64,000 nt of DNA from Psococerastis gibbosa (taxonomy: Eukaryota > Arthropoda > Insecta > Psocodea > Psocidae), in assembly GCA_963971405.1 (NCBI GenBank), contig OZ020491.1:11712855-11776854 (forward strand), in the 5' to 3' direction. The position numbers and the translations under genes are program-made. Below the pieces are notes generated by a model. It did no database searches. It had not been told where the DNA came from and saw nothing but the letters and a program-made list of their open reading frames with translations. Positions 33,251 to 44,236 of the stretch are shown here, piece after piece (positions within the stretch are counted from its first letter, which is position 1; each line of letters opens with the position of its first letter).

Positions 33251-34090
33251 AGCGTAACTCAGTAAACTTAGCACTTAGTGATTTAGTTTACAAATGAGGA
33301 GGCTGTTTACAAACATGGCCAACTCCAAGTTGTAGAATTTTTCAGGAGAGCGGATTTTCTGTTGAAAATTGCATTAAGTTTATTGCTAACCCTAGACTTC
33401 TCAGCGCTTCTGTGCGCAATCTGGCTACTTTTGCCACTTTATTTTACAATGTACAGGTGGACATTAAAACCCCATTTTGTGAAAAAATGGAGTTGGCCAC
33501 GTTTGTAACCAAGCAAATAACTGTAAAATTCCTTCTTCACATTTTTTTTTTTTTTGCCATCCCCTGATTATTAGCCCAATACTGGCACATAAGATAAGCA
33601 ATGCATAGTGCCTATTTCCAGGTACAAACTTAACCCACAAAAAGGAGATAAGTTAACAATCAACAATATGTTATTAATTACACATAGGGGTATATACCGT
33701 TTACCCGACTGCACTTAGCGTCATTTTTTTTTTAAATTTTGGACATATCCTGTAGAAATTGTTTCTTGTAATTACTCCGGAGCGTAGGTCGTCGGTTTCA
33801 AGTTCCGGGTAGTTGGTTCCCAGTATTCCCAACGTAGATTTTTTCCGGGGGGTGGGGGAGGTTGTTGGCCCACTTCCAACTGGTTTTCGTCCACCCCTGG
33901 TATTTTATTTCTCAGCCACCCATCAGGGACAAGTCTCTGCCAAGCTCTCCCCTATTCACCACCTGGGGAGGCGGGTGGTAGGAGACCGGAAACTCCTCCC
34001 CCCCCCCCCGTAATTATGTAATATCTCCTGAAAGGGAGCGAAATTAGGGGTTGTGAAAAAGTTTGCACTAAAGGAGGGTGCACTTACAAT
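33250..34090. other. No gene seen
   Basis: The direct words CATGGCCAACTCC and GGAGTTGGCCACG (about 33315 and 33489) are inverted relative to each other, hinting at a decayed inverted-repeat element. A C run occurs at about 34000-34010. No coding unit is credible. Confidence 0.4.
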
Positions 34091-34092
34091 TA

Positions 34093-34215
34093 TGCGTAGG
34101 AGAGATATGATGAGAGATTTCTGGGGCGACCTGCCACGCCTTTTCAATGGCTGATGGCAAGTGGCCCATGAAATATTATTTTTGGTGGGAAGTGAATGTC
34201 CCATCTCTTCTATAT
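34093..34215. mobile_element. Single copy of the GGAGAGAT-TIR MITE family M6
   Basis: The left TAGGAGAGATATGATGAGAG and right GTGAATGTCCCATCTCTTCTA are inverted ends like those of the tandem copies at 58.2-59.2 kb, with GACCTGCCACGCCTTTTCAA inside. This copy is not in tandem. Confidence 0.65.
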
Positions 34216-34706
34216 AGAGCACTAGAAGCACTAACATACAGCATGAAGGAAGAATCAACATTTAACATTGGCAGCCGTACAGAAAAATAACTGATGGAAC
34301 TGCAACAAATCAAAACGATAATCTGCATAGTCGTAAACTGCAGAATATTTGTCTAGATTGCAAGAATTTGGCACATAGCATAAAACTAACAGAGAGCAAA
34401 CGCTGCCGCGCACATAGAAGCAATAAAATCGAAGAAACTAACCTTCGACTCAAAGCTTCATTTACGACAGCTGCGAACGATTTAAGACGTGTTACAGCGA
34501 CAAATATTGCTAATTTCATGCGTTGTTTTATAACTCAATGAAAAGGCTAATACTCGATTGATTGCCAGTGGGACAGAGGGACAGATAAAATAGGAAAACC
34601 CAGATTTAAAATAAAAAAAACGGTTATTCTCGATGTTCCAGGTCTACCAAACATGAAATACCAACTTTTTTTACATTCATTTTTCAAGGTACAGTTTTTT
34701 TTTTAG

Positions 34707-35000
34707 CCGGCCGCCAAACCAAGTTGAATCAAGCGGACCAGAGCAGGTTCAAAGCTGCAGATAACTTAGTCGTGTGCACAGTGCCGGTAGGGAAACATGG
34801 TAGGACTTGTCCTGGTCACCTCCGAACTAATCGTGTGACTTGACTGTGTTTCCCAAGTGGTTCGGAATCCACTATAATCAGGAGGTCCACTGTTCCATGG
34901 GCTGGCGTAGGACAGTCAAGTTGGGGTCGCTCTATGGGCCCAAATTTGAGGCCTAAGTCGTTATCAACCCGACGAACACTACTACTACTACTAAGGTACA
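34707..35000 (+). repeat. Interspersed repeat family Q, longest copy
   Basis: Runs from AGCCGGCCGCCAAACCAAGT through GTTCGGAATCCACTATAATC and GGGGTCGCTCTATGGGCCCA to an ACTACTACTACTACTA tail at 34979-34993. Since it is the longest of the copies it defines the unit at about 290 bp. Its class is unclear: the retroposon-like simple tail suggests a SINE, but no convincing Pol III boxes were found. Confidence 0.85.
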
Positions 35001-35004
35001 GTTT

Positions 35005-37450
35005 GTAAACAAAGTTACTGTCGGAGGAGGTTTATACAAGTTTATAAGAAATTTGAAGGAAATCGGTCCAGTAGTTTAGGGTCTAACTCTTGTTTACATA
35101 CGCACGCACGCACATATAGTACATACGCCACCCTCAAAACCACCCTTTCTGATCAGCTCAGGGGAGCTAAAAGATCATGGGAAACACAAGATCTCAAAAT
35201 CGAAAATTTGTCGATCACAATACTTTCAATATACAATATAATTATTGTAGTACTGCGTACATGAGTGAAAGTAAACAATTTATTATGACTGCAATTTTGC
35301 CATCCCTAGGCACAATTTCCCTCAACAGCTGTAGCAATTCCAAGCCCCTTAGCAAATAGTTAGAGGAACACCCTATGACATGAAATACAAATACATCACC
35401 GATAATTCAATAACACGTCAACTTAGTGTTGAAGGGCAATGCTAATGAGTTGTCACAGAGAGTACTGTATATCGGGCTATATTTGCAATACTATCTGTTT
35501 CAACAGTTCTGCAAAGGGCTGTTAGTAACAGCCTGTTACTGACTTTGGGTGTGAGGGGAATGAACAAATAACTACAATCTACATACACCTACAATTACCC
35601 ACACAAACAAAACAAACATAAATAAACATTGGAACAGTTTTGGATTAGTAAATAAGCACCCCAATTAAAATTTAACGTACCCTGCCCCAACATCCTGCCC
35701 CTACTGGATAATAATTCGTGTATGACAGGGAAAGAGTTCCTGTGTTGCATATGGGTTAGAAACAGAGACCCCCGGGTGGTCAAAGTTAAGAGCCAAGTTT
35801 ATCCATTCAAAGAGACTTAAGGCCACGAAAGGATAAACAGTTAAGGCTAATAAACCTACAACAATTTATTAGAGACAATAGAATAGTGCTTGGCAGTGCC
35901 TTATCACTTATTTAACAGCAATTCAAGGTAGTTAAGGCGAAATAGTCGACATAAAATATTCACCATGTTACCGACAATAAGGGCGAAGCTCAATTGCTAC
36001 TGGGGATCAAAGAAAAACACCAGCAAATATCGCTTAACTGATGACAGTTCTTACTTTTTTGATTGCCAAGCATCAATAATGCCCCACGAGGATAACTTCA
36101 AAAAAGTACTGTTGACATAGCTGTTTTAAAAGTAAAAGTATTGTCTTCACGGTTAGTACCAGAATATATCCACTAGACCCCTTCATTACACACCCAAATA
36201 TTTGTCCAATATTCGTTACAAAAATATTGGTCAGATATAATAAACATTTCGATCGTATATTCGGTTGAATATATAGTAGTCCCATGAAAAATGGTAAGAA
36301 GTGATTTCAAATTATAGTACAATGAAACCCATTTGAAATGGAAGATCTGATGTGACAGAAATTAACGGAAAAATAAATCACAAGTTCGGGAAGTAGGTGA
36401 GGGTGGGTTTTTAAGGGTGAAATACGGTATATCTTGATTTCCGGAAAAACTACAAGTCCTATGGAAAAATGTTAAATAGCAAAAATGTAGGTAATAAGAA
36501 GATCTACAACTTTAGTGGTTACACTTTTTCCACATAACCACAATATTTATGTGAAAAATGCCAAAAAACCAAGGTTTTGGTTTTTATTTTATTTATAACT
36601 TTTCAAAAAAACTTTTTTTTCACAAAATTTGGTGAAATATACAGTCGATATATTTAACAGCGCCTAACATTAAGTGGATAATGTATATGACAAAATTATT
36701 AATCTAATTAATTCAGCAAGACGAGCCTTTGTATGGCATATTAATAAATGCAAACTATACCAACAAATTTAAGCGTTTATCATCACGTAATATAATGGCA
36801 AAAAAAAATATATTTAGATGAGATTGCTCCAGGGGTCAATAAATGTTTTAGCTCAGATTTCAAAGTAAACGATCCAAATATTTCTTCAATCTAATATTTC
36901 TTCGATTGAATAAATATTTGAGTGCGTACTGAGGGGAAAAGTCCTAACCAAGGCAAGAAAAATTAACCCCCGGCTATGCAAGAAGTCAAATTGCGAGGCT
37001 GGAGAAGAAAAAAAGTTACTTTAGCCAATCTTTATAGATTTTCAATATTAATTGACAGCTCGGAAGCACATGCACAAACAGTTTTAGCTTTAAATCATCA
37101 ATTTTAATTCATTCAATAAAGAAGAAATGGACGAAGTGTGAAATTTTGGCTGTGACATGTTAAGCCACAAGTTAAGAGAGAGCGGTGCCTGCTCCAAAAA
37201 AAACCTTATTCACGCACCGATCCATCAATCCTAGCTTTCAGCGTTGGACAGATAATTATCATAAGGCTTATTATTCAACGGGTTAATTATTCTGGATTGA
37301 CGGGCTACTTTCCTGTTACCAGTTATCAATTGGTAATGCTACCTTCAGGATCCATCCGAGTTTCATACGGATAAGGTACGGCTACAGCGATTCTGTTGCT
37401 GACAGATCGTCTATCATTGATTCGACGTTTTATGGACGTAGGCTTAATAT
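35005..37450. other. No gene seen
   Basis: About 2.4 kb without a gene or a clear repeat boundary. Open frames are short. The stretch 36400-36620 (GGAAAAACTACAAGTCCTAT and nearby) looks repetitive in style but I found no second copy in the window. Confidence 0.45.
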
Positions 37451-37528
37451 ATTACAGTACTATTATATGGTATATAACACTGACATTAAGCTAACTTTGG
37501 TTGAAGAGGTAACCTCCTCGTTATAACA
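37451..37528. mobile_element. Short element S, third copy
   Basis: TATTATATGGTATATAACAC, GACATTAAGCTAACTTTGGT and GAAGAGGTAACCTCCTCGTT match the elements at 8596 and 16221 (reverse). The left edge is followed directly by unrelated sequence and the usual ATCCTCTAATTTCGG end is absent. Confidence 0.7.
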
Positions 37529-37652
37529 TTTATGTCAGTGTCAGAATCATACTGCAAAAGCATTGCCTTTATGCAATAAAGTGAGCTTACAGACCTCAAG
37601 GGAGGATCCAGTGGAAAAATTTATGGGGGGGGGGGGGGTCACAAGTTGCATG

Positions 37653-37657
37653 TAAGT
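37653..37657. repeat. Target-site duplication, left (TAAGT)
   Basis: TAAGT precedes the left LTR and is repeated after the right LTR at 44232-44236. The related uninterrupted element at 52.7 kb has the same word once at the equivalent place. Confidence 0.85.
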
Positions 37658-37972
37658 TAGTTATTAAGCTTTACAGGTAATTGCGTAACGGTCGTAGGTC
37701 TTACCTTAGGCTGGTCTTAATCTGGTAGAAACCGAGGGCCCACGGTGAAGATGGTTATGGATCACAGCACTACGGGATGTATAAAATCACAGATCTCGAC
37801 ACAATACCGTACGCAACTTTAGACAGAATTAAATAAAGTATTATAAACTGAGAGTAGAATTAAATTGTTAGACCGACCGGGCCAGGATTTCTTTAGCAAC
37901 TGAGACGTGTCTGTAGCTTAGACAACTTGTTTTAACAGGAGAATTAGTCATTTACCTATTGTATAGTGACTA
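37658..37972 (-). repeat. 3' LTR of the BEL/Pao element, 315 bp
   Basis: Runs, on the plus strand, from TAGTTATTAAGCTTTACAGG to TTGTATAGTGACTA, and matches the other LTR along its whole length by eye. The element's ends are therefore TAGTCACTA...TAATAACTA rather than the usual TG...CA. Confidence 0.92.
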
Positions 37973-38141
37973 TATTGCCGGGCTTAAATGGTAAAGAAAC
38001 TATTTAAAAAAGTATGCAGTACAATAGAATAATAACTGAAATGTGAGACACTGTGTGCATTTACCACAAACATACTATTATTATAACATAAACATGAACA
38101 GTATACAGAAACATTTTTATTTTATATATATATTTTTATGA

Positions 38142-41100
38142 TTAAACCGGAATGATTATTAGGTTTCTGGCAGCCCTTCTAAGGGTACCACTTGCAGTTT
38201 TCACATCTACTACCCTTGTAACTCCTTTAGAATCAGGGTAAATTGAGCTGACTCTGCCCATTGGCCAAGTCCCCGGCACTGTTTTGGTGTCCGGTACCCA
38301 AACAAGTTGTCCAACCGTTAAATTTGTAGAAGAGCCTTTTGGCCATTTATTTTTTTGCATGAGTGTATGTAATACTTCTTTGTGCCACCTTTTCCAGAAT
38401 ATAGAGGTTATGATGGATATTCTTTCCCACCTTGTTTTATGGGAAATCTGCGACTCAGGGTCATCATTGTGAAAACTTGATGGGGGTGAGCAAAACGGAC
38501 CGCCTATCATGAAGAAAGAGGGGGATAGTAGGGATATGCCATCCCTTCCGTCTTGAGATGGCTCCAGGTAGGGCCTAGAGTTAATCAAGGATTCTACCCT
38601 CGCGAATATTGTGACGTATTCTTCATAGTACATCGGTGGAGTAAGGAGTACATGGAGTAATCTCTTGCAGCATTTGATCATTGGTTCCCATGATCCCATC
38701 CATGGACTATAGGCTGGAATGTGCTGAAATTCGATTGATCGGGATGCAAGACTGGAGATAACTTCGGACGTGTGGTCCGTGAGCCATTTGGATATCTCCG
38801 ACATTTTCTTGAATCCAGCTGAAAAGTTGGTTGCGCAGTCAGCGCGGAATTTCCTTGGCAGACCACGGCGAGATGTAAATCGGTCTATAGCTGCAAGGAA
38901 ATCTTTAGCCGATAGAGAGGATAATACCTCGATGTGGGTACATCGTGTTGATTCACAGTTTAGAATTAAGCCGTATATTTTAGAAGTAGCTGAATTTTTT
39001 CTCATATTCACTTTGTAAGGGTAGGGACCGAAACAGTCAATACCTACAACATTTCGGAATGGGAAGGTAGTTTCCACTCTGAAGGGTGGTAACTGTCCTT
39101 GGGCTGGAGCCGGTTTCACAGGATGCCATTTGGCACAAGTGATGCACTTATGAATTAAATTTCGAATTAGAGCTTTTCCCGATAAAATCCAAAATTTTTG
39201 GCGGAGTAAACTAATACTAAGGTTAGAACCGCCATGGGCTGATAATACATGATAGAAAATACACAGTAAGCGGGATAGATTGCAGTGTTTTGGTAACAGT
39301 AGTGGATGCTTCGCATCATAGTTTATGGAAGCATGTTCCAGTCTGCCTCCCACCCGAACCAAACCTATAGAGTCGATAAAGGGACTTAGCGATATCAGGC
39401 CTTTTGGACACGAAGACCCTTTTGAGCTGATTTGGTCAGCTAAATTTGGAAATACATGAGATTGCACGTGTTTTACAAGACAGAGGGTGGCAGCATTAAG
39501 CTCTTGTGCAGTTATTGCTGACTCCTGCCTAAACAATTTTGCTGATCGGCAGTTTTTTATAAACCTCAGGATGTAACTAACAACACGTTGCAGACGGCTG
39601 TAGCTAGAATATTTTTCTGACAGTGAAAAAATTAAATTAGGTTCAGCGGAAGCGGAAGGTATAAGCAAAGAAATGTGCTTAACATCAGGCAGATTTTCAT
39701 CTATATTCTCGATAGAATTCTTTTGTGAGTGCTGAGGAGGAAACTTTTCTTTTAAAAACGGAGGACCTTCAAACCACAAGGGGCTATCTAACAGTTTTTC
39801 TGGAGAAGCACCACGGCTATTTAGGTCGCTGGGATTTTCTGATGTACTACAGAACATCCATTGAACATTAGCTTCAGAGGTTAAATTGTGTATATTTGAC
39901 ACTCTGTTCGCTACATAAACTTTCAGTTTAGTTACTGGTATGTTAAGGTAGGCTAGGGCTATCATTGAGTCCGAGTAACCATAAATTCCTTTGAATTGAT
40001 ATGGTAAGTTGCCATTTAGTAGCCATTTGATAAGCTTTGCACTAAGTTCTATACCTGCTAGTTCTAGCTGCGGTATTGTACGTATTGTGCGTAGGGGTGC
40101 AAGCTTTGTTTTCGCAAAAATAAGTCGTGCGACATTGGGCTGTCCTGGTACGACAGAAACTATATAGGCTGTGCTTGAGTAGCCAGAAAGTGAAGCATCA
40201 CTGAATAAGCATAAATATTGTGTTGCATTTGTTGCAGTACAATAGCGGGGTATGTTTATTTGAGAAAGCAGTGGCATTTTATTGGTGAATTCGATCCATT
40301 CATTAGCAACATTAGGTGGGAGTGGTTTGTCCCAACCATAATCTGAGTGACTGTACCACAAATTTTGTACAAATCTCTTTAGAAAAAAGAGAACCGGTGA
40401 AATGAGACCTTGTGAGTCGAAACATTTTGCGAGAAAACTTGTGCAATTGCGACGGGTTACTGGGCCAGTAAATTCCGTAAATTCGAATTTGAATACGTCA
40501 TTTTTTGGGTCCCAAAGGCAACCAAGAATAGGGGTTGTATTATTGTCATTGAAACGTACAGAAACTGGTGAAGAACTAAGTCCTAGTTCTTTGGAATGTG
40601 AAGAAATAAACTTTCCAAGAGTGAATTTGCCTTGGGCTAAAATGGTAGATATCTCGTTTTTCCACTGCAGGCATGTGGAAACATCCGGGGCAGCATAAAA
40701 ACAATCGTCTATGTACCGACAATTAGCCAAAATATTAGTAGCTAGCGGGTAAGTTGATGCGTTGTCTTCACAAAGTTGCTGTATACATCTTAGAGCTATA
40801 AATGGAGCTGAAGTTAAACCATAACAAAGATGATTAATAGAGCATTCTTTAAGTTCTCCATTTTGGGAAACTTTGCCGTTTTCGTCTAAGCGAGCAAAAA
40901 TATGTAATTTTTCCGAATCTTCAGGGTGCAGGGCTATAGATCGGTAAAAATTGTCAATATCGCATGACAAAGCTACAGGGGCGGATCTAGTGGCTAGCAG
41001 AACATAGTTCAAATCCCTTTGCAGTTTTGGACCGCAAATTAAAGTATCATTGAAGGAGTGAATAGGTGATTTGACAGCTGGATTAAAAACGATCTTAGCC

Positions 41101-43547
41101 TTTTTATTTGAACGTTTTATTACAATGTGCTGGTTAAGCATGTAGGTACTTTTTCGATGGGAGAGGGTAATTTCCCTTTTGTCGAAAAACTCTTGTAAAG
41201 CTGATTGATAAATTGAATAATCATTTTCATGACGTAACAATTTTTTCTCAAGGCTGAAAAAACAAGCTAAGGCTTTATTGCGGTTTGTAGCTAACTCTGG
41301 TGCGTTGTGTTTAAACGGCAGTCTTACTATGAATTGACCATTTGGATTTCTAGAATGGGTCTCTTGAAAATGTTTATCAGCGAAAACCTCATCTTCACTC
41401 AATACATTTTTCATGTAGCTTTCTTCACAGATTGACTCAGTAATAAAAAAATTGTTGACTTCTGAAGCGACGTTGCTACAGTCCGAGCAAATGAGACAAT
41501 TTTCGTAAGAAGGTATATTAATTGGATCGGATAAAAATCGATTTTCACCAGAAATTAATAAGCCCATTGGTGTGTCCATGGCATACGGTAGGCTTCCTAT
41601 ACTGTTAGTATTTTTGGGGTTTAACAGATTACCTAAATGTACAGGTTGCTTGCTGACACTTAAGAGTTGTAAAGTGTCTTGCACTGACAATACAATATGG
41701 ACGGGGGCGGGTTTAACAGAGTACAGTAATTCAGAGTCAGCTAATTGAAAGTTTAACAATTGCTTGGTAACTTGAGAATCGAGTTTAACAGGAGACAAGT
41801 CACTTGTGATTTTTTTAATTACACATGCTTTTATTTGCATCGCATAAGAAGGTTTATAGCGGGATTGCAGAGTTAAAATAACAGAGCCGAGTGAGGGGAC
41901 AGTTTGGCCACCAACACCGGTTAGCATACATTTTTCTGGAACTATTCGCACCCCTATGGAGCGAACAGCATCCAAAGTGATCAAGTTACGTACAGAACCT
42001 GTATCAATAATGCAGCGCAGAAGTTGATCGTTACTTTTAGGACCAGGTACAATGGCCTGAAAGGATCCTAATATAACAGTAGAAGCAGAATAGAATTTGT
42101 CCGACACACAAGATAAGACTTTTTCTTGTGCGGATTCGGTAGCAGAATTTTGATTAGCAGAGGCTGAATTTCTTTTTGGACACAATAATGAATTATGTGT
42201 TTTATTTTTATTTTCACAGTAAATACAGCATTTTTTACTGGTGCAGGCAGAATTATTATGCTGACTAGATAGACATATAGTACAGCGTTTAGAATCGTTA
42301 GCCCATTTAACACGTTGGGTTAAATCTAAGCTAAGAAAAGCAGAGCAGCGACCAATTTTATGGTTGCAATTTAATTTACAGTAAATGCAGAAAGCAGAAG
42401 CTGAATTAGCTGAAACAAATTTAGAATTGCTATACGGCTTGGCGTGGCTGGAATTTGCACGTTGAATCCGCACCGTTGGCTGACGCTCTGAAGAGCTGTT
42501 AGTACTGGGCAGTGGCGTAGCTTGCAAATGCAAAGCTACGTTAGAGCTGGACTTGTCATACTTTTTATTTGAATTTTGATAATTACTATTTGACCGAGCT
42601 TTGGAATCATCAGATGTAGACTCAGCTGCAAGTAATTCCAGTGTACTTAGTTGTTTAGATACAAAGTCAATCAACATACTGTATTCAGGAATTGTAGTTT
42701 TTTCCGACATTTTGGATTCGAATAATTTTCTAGTGAGTGGGTCTAGATTTTTAGATGAAATGGTAAGCAGAAGAAAATCTGACAGATCTTTTATATCTGG
42801 CAATGATTTTAGTGTAGTCACGTGATCTTGATGAACTCTTAAAAAATCTCGCAAGGAGTCGGCTGTAGCCTTCTTGGCAGGAGCGTAGGAAAGAATTTCT
42901 TTAGTTATAGCAGAAGCTAGAGCTCTGGGTGACTGATATCTATTTTTCAGTGCAGTAATGGCATTAGTGTAACCACTATTCGATAAAGGAAATGTATTAA
43001 CAAGAGCAAGAGATTCTCCCTGAAGCAACGACTGAAGGTAAAAGAATTTCTCTGTACCAGAAAGTGACGGATGTTTATCGTAGATGGCTTCAAACAAGCG
43101 AATAAAGCGCGGAAAATCGAGTAAATTATTATTAAATGGTTGTATAGAAATACTAGGAAGTTGTACCGCTGAATGCTGAGGTGCAGCATGGCTGCTGATC
43201 TGGGGCTGTTGGGCACTCTGACTTTTGTCAAAGTCCACCGCTTCAGAATGAATAACATCGATGGCCTCTATAATTTGATCAAATTGAAGGGAAATTTTAG
43301 ATATATAGTCCAAGTTATCTTTCTTCTCCTTATCTGGAAGCTGCATGGCTAGATTCCTCATTTCATCCTCTATCATGCTGACTTCATGTCTTATTTTTAA
43401 GGCAAAATGTTTTTTAGAGTTAAGTAAAGTCAATTTAGACTTGCCATAATTCTTACAAGTATCTAGAATTTGATTTAACCGAGCAAATGAATCTTGTATC
43501 TTACCAATTTTTAACTCTAAATCACTTAAGATTTGCTTATTAGCCAT
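38142..43547 (-). CDS. BEL/Pao Gag-Pol polyprotein
   Basis: One frame of 1801 codons. It stays open upstream to 43580 without a stop, but the first ATG is at 43547 (product MANKQIL...), in good context (ATCATGG), so I use that start. Gag: a coiled-coil-like N-terminus, then a DUF1759-like region at about 130-290 and cysteine clusters C387-C390, C422-C425-C435 and C441-C444-H451-C456 that resemble zinc knuckles. Protease: DTGS with D515. Reverse transcriptase: DID at 863-865 and YIDD at 945-948. RNase H: acidic residues D1117, E1162, D1193 and D1241. Integrase: zinc site H1433, H1438, C1468, C1471 and the catalytic triad D1504, D1570, E1621. The second integrase motif reads DCATNF where many relatives have DxGTNF. 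The C-terminus carries the WKRWHKEVLHTL and GQLVWV motifs of DUF5641. All catalytic residues are present. Gag and Pol are in one frame without a stop or frameshift between them, as is usual for BEL/Pao. Confidence 0.95.
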   Translation of the reverse strand: MANKQILSDLELKIGKIQDSFARLNQILDTCKNYGKSKLTLLNSKKHFALKIRHEVSMIEDEMRNLAMQLPDKEKKDNLDYISKISLQFDQIIEAIDVIHSEAVDFDKSQSAQQPQISSHAAPQHSAVQLPSISIQPFNNNLLDFPRFIRLFEAIYDKHPSLSGTEKFFYLQSLLQGESLALVNTFPLSNSGYTNAITALKNRYQSPRALASAITKEILSYAPAKKATADSLRDFLRVHQDHVTTLKSLPDIKDLSDFLLLTISSKNLDPLTRKLFESKMSEKTTIPEYSMLIDFVSKQLSTLELLAAESTSDDSKARSNSNYQNSNKKYDKSSSNVALHLQATPLPSTNSSSERQPTVRIQRANSSHAKPYSNSKFVSANSASAFCIYCKLNCNHKIGRCSAFLSLDLTQRVKWANDSKRCTICLSSQHNNSACTSKKCCIYCENKNKTHNSLLCPKRNSASANQNSATESAQEKVLSCVSDKFYSASTVILGSFQAIVPGPKSNDQLLRCIIDTGSVRNLITLDAVRSIGVRIVPEKCMLTGVGGQTVPSLGSVILTLQSRYKPSYAMQIKACVIKKITSDLSPVKLDSQVTKQLLNFQLADSELLYSVKPAPVHIVLSVQDTLQLLSVSKQPVHLGNLLNPKNTNSIGSLPYAMDTPMGLLISGENRFLSDPINIPSYENCLICSDCSNVASEVNNFFITESICEESYMKNVLSEDEVFADKHFQETHSRNPNGQFIVRLPFKHNAPELATNRNKALACFFSLEKKLLRHENDYSIYQSALQEFFDKREITLSHRKSTYMLNQHIVIKRSNKKAKIVFNPAVKSPIHSFNDTLICGPKLQRDLNYVLLATRSAPVALSCDIDNFYRSIALHPEDSEKLHIFARLDENGKVSQNGELKECSINHLCYGLTSAPFIALRCIQQLCEDNASTYPLATNILANCRYIDDCFYAAPDVSTCLQWKNEISTILAQGKFTLGKFISSHSKELGLSSSPVSVRFNDNNTTPILGCLWDPKNDVFKFEFTEFTGPVTRRNCTSFLAKCFDSQGLISPVLFFLKRFVQNLWYSHSDYGWDKPLPPNVANEWIEFTNKMPLLSQINIPRYCTATNATQYLCLFSDASLSGYSSTAYIVSVVPGQPNVARLIFAKTKLAPLRTIRTIPQLELAGIELSAKLIKWLLNGNLPYQFKGIYGYSDSMIALAYLNIPVTKLKVYVANRVSNIHNLTSEANVQWMFCSTSENPSDLNSRGASPEKLLDSPLWFEGPPFLKEKFPPQHSQKNSIENIDENLPDVKHISLLIPSASAEPNLIFSLSEKYSSYSRLQRVVSYILRFIKNCRSAKLFRQESAITAQELNAATLCLVKHVQSHVFPNLADQISSKGSSCPKGLISLSPFIDSIGLVRVGGRLEHASINYDAKHPLLLPKHCNLSRLLCIFYHVLSAHGGSNLSISLLRQKFWILSGKALIRNLIHKCITCAKWHPVKPAPAQGQLPPFRVETTFPFRNVVGIDCFGPYPYKVNMRKNSATSKIYGLILNCESTRCTHIEVLSSLSAKDFLAAIDRFTSRRGLPRKFRADCATNFSAGFKKMSEISKWLTDHTSEVISSLASRSIEFQHIPAYSPWMGSWEPMIKCCKRLLHVLLTPPMYYEEYVTIFARVESLINSRPYLEPSQDGRDGISLLSPSFFMIGGPFCSPPSSFHNDDPESQISHKTRWERISIITSIFWKRWHKEVLHTLMQKNKWPKGSSTNLTVGQLVWVPDTKTVPGTWPMGRVSSIYPDSKGVTRVVDVKTASGTLRRAARNLIIIPV

Positions 43548-43896
43548 GATGAAAATAATGAAATTGACGAAGCAAAGCAAGTACGGTATGTGGTTATAAC
43601 AAACTTGAACAGGACTGAACCAGCAGTACGCAGGGAAAAAGGCAAATTGAGCAGTAAATCAAATTTAAAGTAAATTCAATGACCTTTGCATGAAATTACG
43701 TAGGCCTAGCTGAAATAAAAAATTATACAATACAGTATGTATGGTAGATGCAGCACAGTTTCACTTACAAGCAGATATATAGCAGTTACAGTAGCAGAAC
43801 AATGCACAATTATGCAATACAATGTGATAAAATTGCACACAATTTTAAATACGGCAGTAATTATAGTGGAATTATCCAGTTAGGTATAAAAGCTGA
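43548..43896 (-). other. 5' untranslated leader of the BEL/Pao element
   Basis: About 350 bases between the primer site and the polyprotein start, AT-rich and without another open frame on the coding strand. It would be expected to hold packaging signals, but none can be identified by eye. Confidence 0.55.
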
Positions 43897-43914
43897 TCAG
43901 GCAAAGAAGGACCA
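43897..43914 (-). promoter_or_regulatory. Candidate tRNA primer-binding site
   Basis: Two bases inside the 5' LTR the minus strand reads TGGTCCTTCTTTGCCTGA. The leading TGG complements the CCA end shared by tRNAs. The donor tRNA would end ...GAAGGACCA, and I cannot name it from the sequence alone. Confidence 0.6.
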
Positions 43915-43916
43915 TA

Positions 43917-44231
43917 TAGTTATTAAGCTTTACAGGTAATTGCGTAACGGTCGTAGGTCTTACCTTAGGCTGGTCTTAATCTGGTAGAAACCGAGGGCCC
44001 ACGGTGAAGATGGTTATGGATCACAGCACTACGGGATGTATAAAATCACAGATCTCGACACAATACCGTACGCAACTTTAGACAGAATTAAATAAAGTAT
44101 TATAAACTGAGAGTAGAATTAAATTGTTAGACCGACCGGGCCAGGATTTCTTTAGCAACTGAGACGTGTCTGTAGCTTAGACAACTTGTTTTAACAGGAG
44201 AATTAGTCATTTACCTATTGTATAGTGACTA
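43917..44231 (-). repeat. 5' LTR of the BEL/Pao element, 315 bp
   Basis: Same 315-base sequence as the 3' LTR. It would contain the promoter. A possible TATA-like TTTATAATAC occurs on the minus strand at about 44099-44108. It is followed outward by the target duplication TAAGT. Confidence 0.92.
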
Positions 44232-44236
44232 TAAGT
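44232..44236. repeat. Target-site duplication, right (TAAGT)
   Basis: Matches 37653-37657. Five bases is the normal duplication for BEL/Pao integrases. Confidence 0.85.

Larger units (their letters stand above)
37658..44231 (-). mobile_element. Complete BEL/Pao LTR retrotransposon, 6574 bp
   Basis: A full-length element on the minus strand: 5' LTR 43917-44231, primer-binding site near 43897-43914, one long polyprotein frame 43547-38142, 3' LTR 37658-37972. The LTRs appear identical base for base, and the coding frame has no stop or frame break, so the insertion is recent and the copy may be able to move. Assignment to BEL/Pao rests on the protein: DUF1759-type Gag, an aspartic protease of the DUF1758 type, a YIDD reverse transcriptase, RNase H, integrase and a DUF5641-type C-terminus, in that order. 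No clear polypurine tract was seen directly before the 3' LTR. No env-like frame follows the polyprotein. Confidence 0.95.

Noticed and set aside
43548-43580. Extension of the BEL polyprotein to a start at 43580
   Set aside because: The codon there is TTG, not ATG. The first ATG in frame is at 43547 and has better context.
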